This document shows, piece by piece, positions 1 to 9,162 of a stretch of DNA of 64,000 bases (position 1 is the stretch's first letter; each line of letters starts with the position of its first letter). The notes beneath the pieces are model-generated. The model was not told where the DNA came from, did not search any database, and saw nothing but the letters and a program-made list of their open reading frames with translations. The stretch is from positions 23,311 through 87,310 of the forward strand of contig DXDR01000083.1 of assembly GCA_019115385.1 (NCBI GenBank), read 5' to 3'. The stretch comes from Candidatus Mediterraneibacter avicola. Its GTDB lineage: Bacteria; Bacillota; Clostridia; Lachnospirales; Lachnospiraceae. The position numbers and the translations under genes are program-made.

Positions 1-283
1 ACGGTATCTCCCCGGCTGCAATTTTGCAGAATATACAATCGTTATCTCTCATAATCATTCCTCTTTCCTGAAATTCTTTTGTAAGTAGTATAGACCATTT
101 TCTGGAAAAAGAGAAGATACTTTATCTTTCCGTCTCCGATTTACAGCCGACATTTTATCGAATTCTGCCGTCGAAACCTGTCACCTTTATTTTATTGAAC
201 AGTCCCTTTCTCCGTGCTAGACTAAATAATATAATCCCTTCCCGATATAGAAGAATTCTTTGAAAGAAAGTGAGAGGAATTTT

Positions 284-1015
284 ATGCTTACAAATATAGA
301 TATAAACAAAATGAACCGGTTAATGGAGGAAAACAAAGACGCAAGAATTATAATATCTCAATTACTGGAAAATCATCATACTGCCGTATCAATGATCGCG
401 CATGAAATACGCAATCCTCTGACTCTGGTATCTTCTTCACTTCAGGTTATCGAAGCTCAGCATCCTGAAGTAAAAGAATATTACAACTGGAAGCAGACAA
501 TGGAAGACATACAGTTTATGTGCAGTCTGCTCAATGAACTCTCTACTTTTAATAACGGCAGCACACTGCATCACTCTTTTTTTCGTATCGACAAACTACT
601 CAAAAATATTGCCGTCTCGTTTGCCATATCACTGGATTCCGAGGAATCCCGCATCAACTTTTCTTCCCGTATATCTCCTGAAATAGGGGATTTTACAGGA
701 GACAAGGTAAAACTGGAACAGGTGATATTAAATCTTCTGCGAAACGCAAAAGAAGCGGTAAAAGAGGATGGGGTAATATCCCTTTCTGCAGACAGGGAGA
801 ACTCCCATATCATTATTCGATGCAGTGACAATGGCTGCGGAATTCCTGACGATGAAATTGACAAAATCTTTGATCCCTTTTTCTCTCACAAAGAAGGAGG
901 AACAGGTCTTGGACTGTCTCTGTCAAAAAGGATCGTAGAATCCCACGGCGGAACAATTTCTGTTTTATCTTCCCATAAAACCGGAACTGTTTTCACCGTA
1001 TCCCTGCCAGTATGA
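284..1015 (+). CDS. Sensor histidine kinase, HisKA + HATPase_c, no obvious membrane sensor domain
   Basis: H-box MIAHEIRNPLTLV; N box LNLLRNAKEAV; G boxes DNGCGIP and GGTGLGLSLSKRIVESHGG. RBS GAGAGG before ATG at 284; ORF track starts at 260. Confidence 0.85.
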   Translation: MLTNIDINKMNRLMEENKDARIIISQLLENHHTAVSMIAHEIRNPLTLVSSSLQVIEAQHPEVKEYYNWKQTMEDIQFMCSLLNELSTFNNGSTLHHSFFRIDKLLKNIAVSFAISLDSEESRINFSSRISPEIGDFTGDKVKLEQVILNLLRNAKEAVKEDGVISLSADRENSHIIIRCSDNGCGIPDDEIDKIFDPFFSHKEGGTGLGLSLSKRIVESHGGTISVLSSHKTGTVFTVSLPV

Positions 1016-1597
1016 TCTTTTCGGCCGGTACAATACTGCCGACAAAATAAAGCCGCATACCAGACCTCCTATATGGGCATAGTTGTCTACACCTGTACTG
1101 GTCAGTCCGAAGTACAGACTGAGCGCTATCATAAACAACAAGCCTCTGCTGGACAGCCGCCCAAGCCTTCCTTTGTTTGCGATCACAACATAGAGCAGGG
1201 CTCCCATCAGACCGAATATAGCGCCGGAAGCTCCCGCTGAAACCGCCTGCTCATTTACAGACAGACTGTGGTACAGTGAGAAAAGATTTCCTGCGAGTCC
1301 GCTGACCAGATATATTATGACAAACTTTACCTTTCCTGTCTCAATCTCCAGGTTCCATCCCAATGCTCCCAGAAGAAGCATATTATTGGCAAGGTGTGAA
1401 ATTCCGAAATGAAGGAATAAACACGTAAACAGCCTGTAATATTCGTGTCCCTGTGTAACAGCAGGCTCATACATTGCCCCGTGTCTCAGCATAAAAACAG
1501 CATCTTCCGTATTTCCCAGTGCAGACAGCACTAAAAATACTGCCACATTTATCACGATTATAATAACAGTACAGATTGCTTCCGGTTTTCTTCTCAT
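965..1597 (-). CDS. Rhomboid family intramembrane serine protease
   Basis: GASGAIFGLMGAL (catalytic Ser) and NYAHIGGLVCGF (catalytic His); multiple TM segments. Confidence 0.9.
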   Translation of the reverse strand: MRRKPEAICTVIIIVINVAVFLVLSALGNTEDAVFMLRHGAMYEPAVTQGHEYYRLFTCLFLHFGISHLANNMLLLGALGWNLEIETGKVKFVIIYLVSGLAGNLFSLYHSLSVNEQAVSAGASGAIFGLMGALLYVVIANKGRLGRLSSRGLLFMIALSLYFGLTSTGVDNYAHIGGLVCGFILSAVLYRPKRSYWQGYGENSSGFMGR

Positions 1598-1650
1598 GCT
1601 GCATCTCCTTTTTCACTCTGACTCTGTATTCTTTCCATATCTATGCAACA

Positions 1651-2463
1651 TTATAAATGTCTGTACCTGTCCTGTCCATCTATTTCCGTAATCATATCCT
1701 CCCATTGTCCCCAGCGTCCTGTCTTAATCCGGTTTATCATCTTTTTCACAGGCCCGTATACAGGCTTTTTTTCTTTCAAACAGGAAGTGTCCTGATTTTC
1801 TGGATATATACCTTCTCTTTCACCCTCACTGTCTGAAAAGAAAATGGTTCCCTCCGATAGTTCCGATTGATCTACGGCTTCTTTTTCTTTTTTGTAATCT
1901 TCACATTCCTTTTTATATTCACTGAGAATTTTTCTGATATCGTAATTTTCCTGCATTGTTTCTCTGTGGAGTCTGTATACGAGCAGGATCGCCTCTGTTT
2001 CCCTGTAATCCATTTTGCTTAAGAAATACTCTGTCATTTCATGAAAGGATTCTCTCAGTGTTTTTTTATAAATTTCTCTGACTGCCGCCACAGGAAGATA
2101 GCAGAACTGATATGTACTTTCATCCGCAAATACCAGATTCGGCGCAAGGAGCAGACCGTCCGGATCCAGCATATGTTGCTTGAGGCTCTCGGCAGTTTCA
2201 AGCAGCTGCCCGGTAAAAGATAAAATCTCATCTGCACTGATGTCCCGTGTTCTGTATTTTTCCTCCATCTGTATTCCCCTGTCTGATTGGAACGTATATC
2301 TGGTCGTGCCGTCTCTTCCGCTTCCTGTGACCTTCAGCAGATGCGGGAAAGAATTATTTCTGATCATGTGCATCCGATAATCCTCCCTGTAGATTATGGG
2401 TATATCAATATGAACGCAGCTATTTTCCCACCCTTTTTCATATGATATCTTCAACTCAGCCAT
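1651..2463 (-). CDS. DUF6382-like protein of the Tad/pilus locus
   Basis: ORF 1651..2505; RBS-supported start MAELKISYEKGWENS at ~2463; last gene of the minus-strand tad cluster; family from memory. Confidence 0.6.
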   Translation of the reverse strand: MAELKISYEKGWENSCVHIDIPIIYREDYRMHMIRNNSFPHLLKVTGSGRDGTTRYTFQSDRGIQMEEKYRTRDISADEILSFTGQLLETAESLKQHMLDPDGLLLAPNLVFADESTYQFCYLPVAAVREIYKKTLRESFHEMTEYFLSKMDYRETEAILLVYRLHRETMQENYDIRKILSEYKKECEDYKKEKEAVDQSELSEGTIFFSDSEGEREGIYPENQDTSCLKEKKPVYGPVKKMINRIKTGRWGQWEDMITEIDGQDRYRHL

Positions 2464-2849
2464 CTGATTTTCTCCTCTGGATTTACTATGGCAGCTTTCT
2501 GGCATATACTCAGCCTCATTAAATTTTTCTGAGCAGATACGGAAACCGTAATTTCTTTTTCGTCTTTCTGCACGGTAACGTTTGCTCCCGTCAGAAAGAT
2601 TAATTTTCCTTCTGTTCTCTCATGGAATATTTTTTCCAGATCATACTCCTTTGTTTCCTTTCTCCGTTCTACCTGTGCTCCCAGCACTGCCGTCTCTGCT
2701 GCCGCGCCGTTTAAAACAGCTTTATCGTGATAATAAAATACCGTATACATAATTAGAAGGAAAAGAAATAAAAACACCGGCATGATATATGACATCTCGA
2801 TCACTGTACTTGCTTTCATGTCTTTTTTGAATCTCTCTTTTTTCTTCAC
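2451..2849 (-). CDS. TadE-like pseudopilin
   Basis: N-terminal KASTVIEMSYIMPVFLFLFLLIMYTVFYYHDKAVLNGAA, typical TadE/pilin-like segment; GTG start preceded by GAGGTGG; ORF track 2451..2936. Confidence 0.7.
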   Translation of the reverse strand: MKKKERFKKDMKASTVIEMSYIMPVFLFLFLLIMYTVFYYHDKAVLNGAAAETAVLGAQVERRKETKEYDLEKIFHERTEGKLIFLTGANVTVQKDEKEITVSVSAQKNLMRLSICQKAAIVNPEEKIRWLS

Positions 2850-2907
2850 CTTTATCCACCTCTTTTTCGGAAATCGTACACTCGCGATCTGCTTCGCTGC
2901 TCTGCCC

Positions 2908-3390
2908 TCAATATATACCCGCGGCCATTCCAACAATATATGCTGCAGTCAGAAAAGGAACAAACGGAAAGGAGTCTTTTCTTCCGAATCTCTTTCCGGC
3001 AAGGAGAAATACAGAGAATGCCGCAGCCATCAGAAATGCTGCAATAAGGAGAGAAAGTATATTCCAAAAACCAATAAAGCTTCCCATGACTGTTATCAGA
3101 ATACTGTCCCCATACCCGAAAGCTTCCCCCGTCAGTCTGCTGACAGCCAGAAATATTCCTCCCACTGCCGCTCCTGCCGCCAGCAGCAGCACAGGAGTAT
3201 CCCTTCCACACAGTTCTCCTGCCACAGCAAACAGAAAGCCTGCCATCAAAAATGAAAACTTCAGTCTGCGGGCCCTCAAATCCATGACCGAAAGCCCGAT
3301 CAGATATACAGCGAATAATATCCGGCATACAAGCCATCTGTTTTCTGTCAGAATCTGTATCAGTTCTTTTATTTTGTACACCGATAACAT
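2908..3390 (-). CDS. Prepilin peptidase, A24 family (TadV/CpaA-like)
   Basis: SVMDLRARRLKFSFL and GYGDSILITVMGSFIGF (aspartyl protease motifs), polytopic; ORF track 2908..3453. Confidence 0.75.
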   Translation of the reverse strand: MLSVYKIKELIQILTENRWLVCRILFAVYLIGLSVMDLRARRLKFSFLMAGFLFAVAGELCGRDTPVLLLAAGAAVGGIFLAVSRLTGEAFGYGDSILITVMGSFIGFWNILSLLIAAFLMAAAFSVFLLAGKRFGRKDSFPFVPFLTAAYIVGMAAGIY

Positions 3391-4238
3391 CCTCCTTTTC
3401 CTATGACCTCTGATTTCTTTACTGCCCTCACAGTGCGTTTTAGTCCGCTGCATCTGAGCGAATTATGATATTTTCCTCCTGTCTCTGTTATATATACTCC
3501 CACCATTGCCGGTCCGTACACGCACTTTTCACATCTATGATATATCGCTCCTCCGCTGTTTCTCAGTTCCGACAGCCCTGCATAGGGTACGAAATTAATA
3601 GAAAGCTGAAGATATGTACACTGCGGATCTTCATGATAGACCAGACCGTTCTCAGTAATATATACAATATCCGCATCCCCGTTTCCCAATCCCCTGTCTT
3701 CATATCCTCGCCAGCCGTTAATCCTGAAGTCTTCTGTAAATTCTGCTGACGGATTTCCAAACACCGGCAGCGGCAGACTGATCTTATATTTTATCTTGAT
3801 ATACATTTCACCGGTATCTGAAGAAAACCAGGAATCTTTACACTGAATACCTTCGCTTCCTCCATCCAGAATACTTCTTTCCACACGTTCGATTCCTATT
3901 CCATTTATAATATCTGCTTTAAGCGCTGATATATTGAGCACAGGGACTATGGCTGTCTCCTCTGCCGCCCGCTTTGCCGCGCTCTGTGCCGCGTTTAAGA
4001 TACTGATCCTGATACTGTGTATCTCGATCATCCAGATCAGGCACAATACTGCAAATAAGAAAAGCGGTATTCCAAAGGAAGCCTCAACAGTGACACTTGC
4101 ATTTTTTTCATATCCTGCCCCCGGTGCAGATGCCCTTTCTTTTTTGAATCGGGATTGTTTTTTATTCGTATGTATTTGTTGCATCGCAGCTGATTTTCCT
4201 TTCTTAAATGTCGGGTGTGAATGAGTTAACTTCCGCAT
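3369..4238 (-). CDS. TadE-like pseudopilin with duplicated C-terminal Cys motif
   Basis: NASVTVEASFGIPLFLFAVLCLIWMIEIHSIRISILNAAQSAAKRAAEE; two copies of VYITE.G..YH....C..L ... C..C. Confidence 0.7.
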   Translation of the reverse strand: MRKLTHSHPTFKKGKSAAMQQIHTNKKQSRFKKERASAPGAGYEKNASVTVEASFGIPLFLFAVLCLIWMIEIHSIRISILNAAQSAAKRAAEETAIVPVLNISALKADIINGIGIERVERSILDGGSEGIQCKDSWFSSDTGEMYIKIKYKISLPLPVFGNPSAEFTEDFRINGWRGYEDRGLGNGDADIVYITENGLVYHEDPQCTYLQLSINFVPYAGLSELRNSGGAIYHRCEKCVYGPAMVGVYITETGGKYHNSLRCSGLKRTVRAVKKSEVIGKGGCYRCTK

Positions 4239-4289
4239 GAGAGAATGCGGTTTTGATGAAAGGGCACCTGTACCGGAGACAGGATCATA

Positions 4290-5726
4290 TTATTCATAGC
4301 CAAAATAAACCGGAAAACGGTAGGATAATCCTCCTGTGACTGCCGCTTTTGTGTTCAGCTCAAGTTTGGTAATACAGTAATCTATACGGAAATTATTTAA
4401 TCCATATATGGATTTAAGATTCTCTTCTGTCCGGTCCAGTGTACGCATGGTTACATCTCCTGTATTCTCAAGAAACAGAAACGCTCTCAGATAATCTTCA
4501 TAAGAAATCCCGTCTTGTGTGTCTGTTCCATCTACAATATCAGTTCCAGTGCCCAGCAGAAACAGAGCATGTAGTGGCAGCTGCCAGTTCTCCGATTTTT
4601 TGATCAATGGTACTCTGTTGCCGGATAGAAGCGACCTCAAGTCCACTATGCTCTCCCCCGCAGCCCATGCAAGCAAGATCAGATGTTTTAACGGCTGGGC
4701 TATTTCGGGCATGAACATCAAAACAGAGAGTACGACAGCAAGAGTCTCAGCCTGAGATTTACGGGAACTGTCCCCCATAAGATACACATAATTAAGCGAC
4801 ATGCGTATAAGAAAAATCTTAAAAAGCACTGACTCAAGGTTTTCTTTATCTGAGCCTTTTCCTGCAAGAATATACTCTACCTCATAAAGAAGAGATTTAT
4901 TTTTCTTTTTTCCATCTTGTCCGTTCTCCTCTTCTGCAAGTTCATCGTCTCTCCCAGAATCTGCGGCATTTCCAAAATTATCCATGATATATTCGTTAAA
5001 CAAAAGTTTTTCCTCCGCTCCATTCAGATTCTTTCTTGCCGGAAAAGAACCGTATCCTGTTATCAAAGCTCTGTACGACGCCTGACCCTCCAGATTGATC
5101 TTTTTTCCGGACAGATCCATATCTTTGGGCAAAACCAGGGAGAGAATGCCCGAATTTTCTATTGTCTCCAGGCAGGAAAAGGGGGTTTCCTCCTGTTCCG
5201 TTGTCTGAGACAATTCCCTGTATTCATCCAGTATGGTTTCCTCCTTCTCTCTCATATTCTCTCCCTGTATACTCTGATCCTCCCACTCTCCTGTCATATC
5301 AACAATATCCTTTACAAGTCCGATCCCGTATTTCTGCTCCATATACTCTGTAACCTGTTCTCTGAACGGCTGGCCTCTGCTGTCTGTAAGATACTGTATC
5401 CCTGTTATCTCATGCTCCAGCCCCTCTGTTCCATAATAGTGCATGCGCCTGATGATGTTTTTTTCAGAGTACTGCCCCGTTCCATAACTGCCGTCCAGAC
5501 CAAACACATGATATTCTTCCAGAAGCTGCTGCTGATATTCTCCAAATATGGAAAATATTGCTCTGTCAGCTTCGAGACGGTACAGATTTTTTTCCGTCTG
5601 CATCACGGCAGCCTCTAGAATGCCTGCAGTAAACGCCATAAGAATTACAAAAAGCAGACTGAGAAAAATCGTGATCTCTCCTTTTTTCATATCAGATTCC
5701 CGCGCTCTCAGATGTGATCCTGTCAA
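4290..5726 (-). CDS. DUF5702-like Tad-locus membrane protein
   Basis: MKKGEITIFLSLLFVILMAFTAGILEAAVMQTEKNLYRLEADRAIFSIFGEYQQQLLEEYHVFGLD; position between flp1 and tadE-like genes. Confidence 0.65.
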   Translation of the reverse strand: MTGSHLRARESDMKKGEITIFLSLLFVILMAFTAGILEAAVMQTEKNLYRLEADRAIFSIFGEYQQQLLEEYHVFGLDGSYGTGQYSEKNIIRRMHYYGTEGLEHEITGIQYLTDSRGQPFREQVTEYMEQKYGIGLVKDIVDMTGEWEDQSIQGENMREKEETILDEYRELSQTTEQEETPFSCLETIENSGILSLVLPKDMDLSGKKINLEGQASYRALITGYGSFPARKNLNGAEEKLLFNEYIMDNFGNAADSGRDDELAEEENGQDGKKKNKSLLYEVEYILAGKGSDKENLESVLFKIFLIRMSLNYVYLMGDSSRKSQAETLAVVLSVLMFMPEIAQPLKHLILLAWAAGESIVDLRSLLSGNRVPLIKKSENWQLPLHALFLLGTGTDIVDGTDTQDGISYEDYLRAFLFLENTGDVTMRTLDRTEENLKSIYGLNNFRIDYCITKLELNTKAAVTGGLSYRFPVYFGYE

Positions 5727-5913
5727 ATATACTGTTTATCAGACTGACAAGCTGATTTTTAAAGATCAGCAGAAGCGCTATAATAATTACAAGAATCAGA
5801 ACCAGCTCGATCACTGTAATACCAGACAGTTCTTTATTGCAGGAAAAAAGTTCTCCTGCCCTTTTTCTCCATGTTATGATCTTCTTCTTTGCTTTTTCTG
5901 AAAAATTTTTCAT
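5692..5913 (-). CDS. Flp1-family type IVb pilin
   Basis: Short protein with SGITVIELVLILVIIIALLLIFKNQLVSLINSIFD. Confidence 0.75.
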   Translation of the reverse strand: MKNFSEKAKKKIITWRKRAGELFSCNKELSGITVIELVLILVIIIALLLIFKNQLVSLINSIFDRITSESAGI

Positions 5914-5948
5914 GCCTCTCCTCCTCTTCTATTTAAAGATTCTTCCTT

Positions 5949-7205
5949 TTAAATCTGTATTGTAAAAAATGCTGGTACGATAACTATTACAAATACAACA
6001 ATAAGCATCATAAACATAGGTATCATCAGCTTTGTTCCGGCCTCCTCCCCCAGCTTTTTCGCTGTATTTTTCCTTTCTTCAAACGCTTCTTCCGCCTCTC
6101 TTTTCAACAGTACGGAAAGACCTTTTGATCCTTTTCTGAGATTTTGGGAGAGCATTGTCCCAAACTTCCGGTAAACCGGAACTTTACATCGGACTCCATA
6201 ATTTTCATAACATTCACCTTCGGCCGCTCCTCCCTGAATCTGATGCATGGTATATATCATTTCTTCATATGCCTCTTTCTTCCCCGTCCTTTGTTTTTCT
6301 TTTTCATAATCTCCGGCAATACGGAACCATGCCCGCCTGACTGTCATACCCGCTCCGATATAAAGGTTTAATTTATTAATAATCTGAGGATAATCCCTCT
6401 TCAGTTCCCTTATCCTTGTTTTTTCTTTTTCCCTGCGCCTCTGTTTATCCGACACACAGATCATACAGGCTCCTCCAGCGCCCAGTATCAGAATCGCAAA
6501 TGCTCTTGTATTTTTCGCATATTCCCACTGTATATCCACTCCGTTTACATTTCCGGGAAGAGTAAGATAACCCTGAGTCTTTGTCTCTTCGTCATTTTTT
6601 CTGACCTGATCGTTTATTTCCCTGATCAGCTTTTCTGACTGATTCAGTCTGGGAGGATAAACTCTGACATAAAATTCATGCACCGTTTTTTCATCTTCGT
6701 ATCCAAGAATTGCTTTAAGTTTTACAAGAGTGCCTTCATCTTTCAGATTTTCCTGTCTCAGCTGGCCGCTGATATCCATTACATCATAGTTGTCTAATTC
6801 CCATGAGACAGATATCCCGCTATCCGGTATCTCATTGACCAGATTCAGATCATTCCTCACATCGTTGGGATCCTTATTTTCTCCCAGGATCAGTCCTTCT
6901 AAATTTTCCGCTGCCTCCTTCAGTTTTTCCTGGATTTTTTCACTGTCGTATGCCTGGCCGGACACTGTAACATTTACGGATTTTTCAATATCTCCTGCTT
7001 TTATCCTGAGTTCCAGATTTTCTTCCTCACCCGCATGACCTCTCCTCTCTAATATCTCTTCTCCCTTTTCATTTACTGCGATCTTTCTGCTGTTATCCCA
7101 TATATAAATGACAAAGAACAGTGAGACAGATAAGGTAAGAATTAAACCCGCTTTAAAATAGACCGGATTTTTTACTGTTTTTATAAATTTACTTTTCAGA
7201 TCCAT
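5949..7205 (-). CDS. Type II secretion system F family protein (TadC-like) with N-terminal extracytoplasmic insert
   Basis: INKLNLYIGAGMTVRRAWFRIA and C-terminal MLIVVFVIVIVPAFFTIQI; large N-terminal domain between two TMs. Confidence 0.75.
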   Translation of the reverse strand: MDLKSKFIKTVKNPVYFKAGLILTLSVSLFFVIYIWDNSRKIAVNEKGEEILERRGHAGEEENLELRIKAGDIEKSVNVTVSGQAYDSEKIQEKLKEAAENLEGLILGENKDPNDVRNDLNLVNEIPDSGISVSWELDNYDVMDISGQLRQENLKDEGTLVKLKAILGYEDEKTVHEFYVRVYPPRLNQSEKLIREINDQVRKNDEETKTQGYLTLPGNVNGVDIQWEYAKNTRAFAILILGAGGACMICVSDKQRRREKEKTRIRELKRDYPQIINKLNLYIGAGMTVRRAWFRIAGDYEKEKQRTGKKEAYEEMIYTMHQIQGGAAEGECYENYGVRCKVPVYRKFGTMLSQNLRKGSKGLSVLLKREAEEAFEERKNTAKKLGEEAGTKLMIPMFMMLIVVFVIVIVPAFFTIQI

Positions 7206-7223
7206 AATGTAACCCCTTGTCTT

Positions 7224-7940
7224 TCACACATCTATATGAATGAGTCTCCTTCCAAAACGATATGCTCCCACATAAACTGCCAGACATATGCTCATCGTCA
7301 CAACACCTGCTGTATTTCCATAAAGAACATTCAAAAACTCTCCAAAAGTCATTTTCATATAAAGAATGATGAGGAATGGAACTGCGCACATGATTTTAAA
7401 CTCCATTTTTTTTGATGCGAGAAGCGTTTCTATCTCCTTTTCTGTTTCTATTTTCTCGCTGATCGTACACACAGCATTTCGTATGATAGAAATGCTGTCC
7501 CCTCCGCTCATTTTCGCCGCCGCAAAGACATTTACAAAGTTTTCCACATCCTCCTGCCTCACTCTCTCTGAAAATTCTTCCAGAGCCTGAGCGGCAGTAC
7601 CGTTCATATTCAGTCTTACTGTCATTCTTTCGTACTCTTTACTGATGCGTGTATCTTTTCCATGCATAGGAAGGATATCCTTTTTTGTTTCCCGGATTGC
7701 ATTCTCCACTGAATATCCTGCTTTCAGAGCTGCAGACATAGCCTGTATGCTGTCTCTGAACTGGCTTCTGAACTGTTGTTCCTTCTGTAAAGCCTTGTCC
7801 TCAGCCCAGTCCTTCATATACAGAAGCCATACGGGGATCAGAAAAGGCGCAGGCAGAAATGATTCATAAAACAGATATAAAATAAGTCCGAAAATAACTG
7901 ACGCTTTTAAAATGCCAGCCGCATATTCACGCTTTTTCAT
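7224..7940 (-). CDS. Type II secretion system F family protein (TadB-like)
   Basis: SIQAMSAALKAGYSVENAIRE..., VENFVNVFAAAKMSGGDSISIIRNAVCTISEKIETEKEIETLLASKKMEFKIM. Confidence 0.8.
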   Translation of the reverse strand: MKKREYAAGILKASVIFGLILYLFYESFLPAPFLIPVWLLYMKDWAEDKALQKEQQFRSQFRDSIQAMSAALKAGYSVENAIRETKKDILPMHGKDTRISKEYERMTVRLNMNGTAAQALEEFSERVRQEDVENFVNVFAAAKMSGGDSISIIRNAVCTISEKIETEKEIETLLASKKMEFKIMCAVPFLIILYMKMTFGEFLNVLYGNTAGVVTMSICLAVYVGAYRFGRRLIHIDV

Positions 7941-9162
7941 ATCCTGCAGCCAGAAGCTTCCCTTTATTTTCGATATCGCCGACCTTCACAAGGCATCCTT
8001 TAATTTTTTCATCCTCCACCCCTTTCTCCTGAAATTCATACAGGGTATTTGTCTCTATTTTTCCGTTCTCATAATTTAAAACTTCCTCGATCTGCAGGAC
8101 TTTTCTCGTTTTGTCTCTGAGCCTGCCAAGATGGATGATAATATCAAGGGCGGATGCGATCTGCCTCTGTATTGCCTGAAGAGGAAGATCTATTCCCATC
8201 ATCATCATTGTTTCCAGCCGGTTCAGCATATCCGAAGGGCTGTTTGCATGTCCTGTGGACATAGATCCACTGTGTCCGTTCAGCATGGCGGACGCGATCA
8301 TATCCACAGTCTCTTCTCCTCTTACTTCTCCTACGATAATCCTGTCAGGGCGCATTCGAAGTGCGGATTTTATCAGATCGCGTATCGTAACCTCCCCCTC
8401 TCCCTCCAGATTTGCGTTTCTCGCCTCCAGGCTTACCAGATTTTCCACTCCCTGGATCTGCAGTTCCGCATTATCTTCAATGGTAATGATCCTTTCATCT
8501 TTTGGTATAAAATCTGACATAGCATTTAAAAATGTGGTTTTGCCTGCTCCTGTCCCTCCGCTCACAAAAATATTGTACTTTGCCCTGACCAGCTTTTTCA
8601 GAAACTCTGCCGCCTCTTCTGTCACACTTTTCATGTGTATCAGTTGTTTCATTGTCACAGCCTCGGACGGGAACTTTCTTATCGTCATGATCGGTCCGTT
8701 TACCGCAACTGGTTTGAGCACTACATTTACCCGGGAACCGTCTTTCAGCCGCGCATCCACTATTGGTGAAGATTCGTTGACATACCTGTTTGTTTCTCCT
8801 ACAATCTGCTGTATTACGTCAGACAGTCTTTCTTCTGATAAAAATCTCCTGTCTGACCGGTACAGCCTGCCGGATTTTTCATAAAAAATATTTTCTGTTC
8901 CATTTACCATTATTTCGGTAATTTCATCATCTTCGATCAGCTCCTGAAGAATATCCAGCCTTCGAAACGCATTGAACAGTTCCCTGCTTATTTTTATTTT
9001 TTCCCGAAGAGGAATGTACTCTTCAGCAGACGCCTTATCCAGAACTTCTCTTATGATCTGCTGAAGTTCTTCCTCTCCGGTCTCTTTTGTCATATCTATG
9101 CAAAGCATTACCTGTTCATAGAGATATTCTGTCCGCCCCATTGATACCTCCGTTTTTTTCAT
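7927..9162 (-). CDS. CpaF/TadA-family secretion ATPase
   Basis: Walker A FVSGGTGAGKTTFLNAM; Walker B-region RPDRIIVGEVRGEE; SMSTGHANSPSDMLNRLE. Confidence 0.92.
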   Translation of the reverse strand: MKKTEVSMGRTEYLYEQVMLCIDMTKETGEEELQQIIREVLDKASAEEYIPLREKIKISRELFNAFRRLDILQELIEDDEITEIMVNGTENIFYEKSGRLYRSDRRFLSEERLSDVIQQIVGETNRYVNESSPIVDARLKDGSRVNVVLKPVAVNGPIMTIRKFPSEAVTMKQLIHMKSVTEEAAEFLKKLVRAKYNIFVSGGTGAGKTTFLNAMSDFIPKDERIITIEDNAELQIQGVENLVSLEARNANLEGEGEVTIRDLIKSALRMRPDRIIVGEVRGEETVDMIASAMLNGHSGSMSTGHANSPSDMLNRLETMMMMGIDLPLQAIQRQIASALDIIIHLGRLRDKTRKVLQIEEVLNYENGKIETNTLYEFQEKGVEDEKIKGCLVKVGDIENKGKLLAAGYEKA

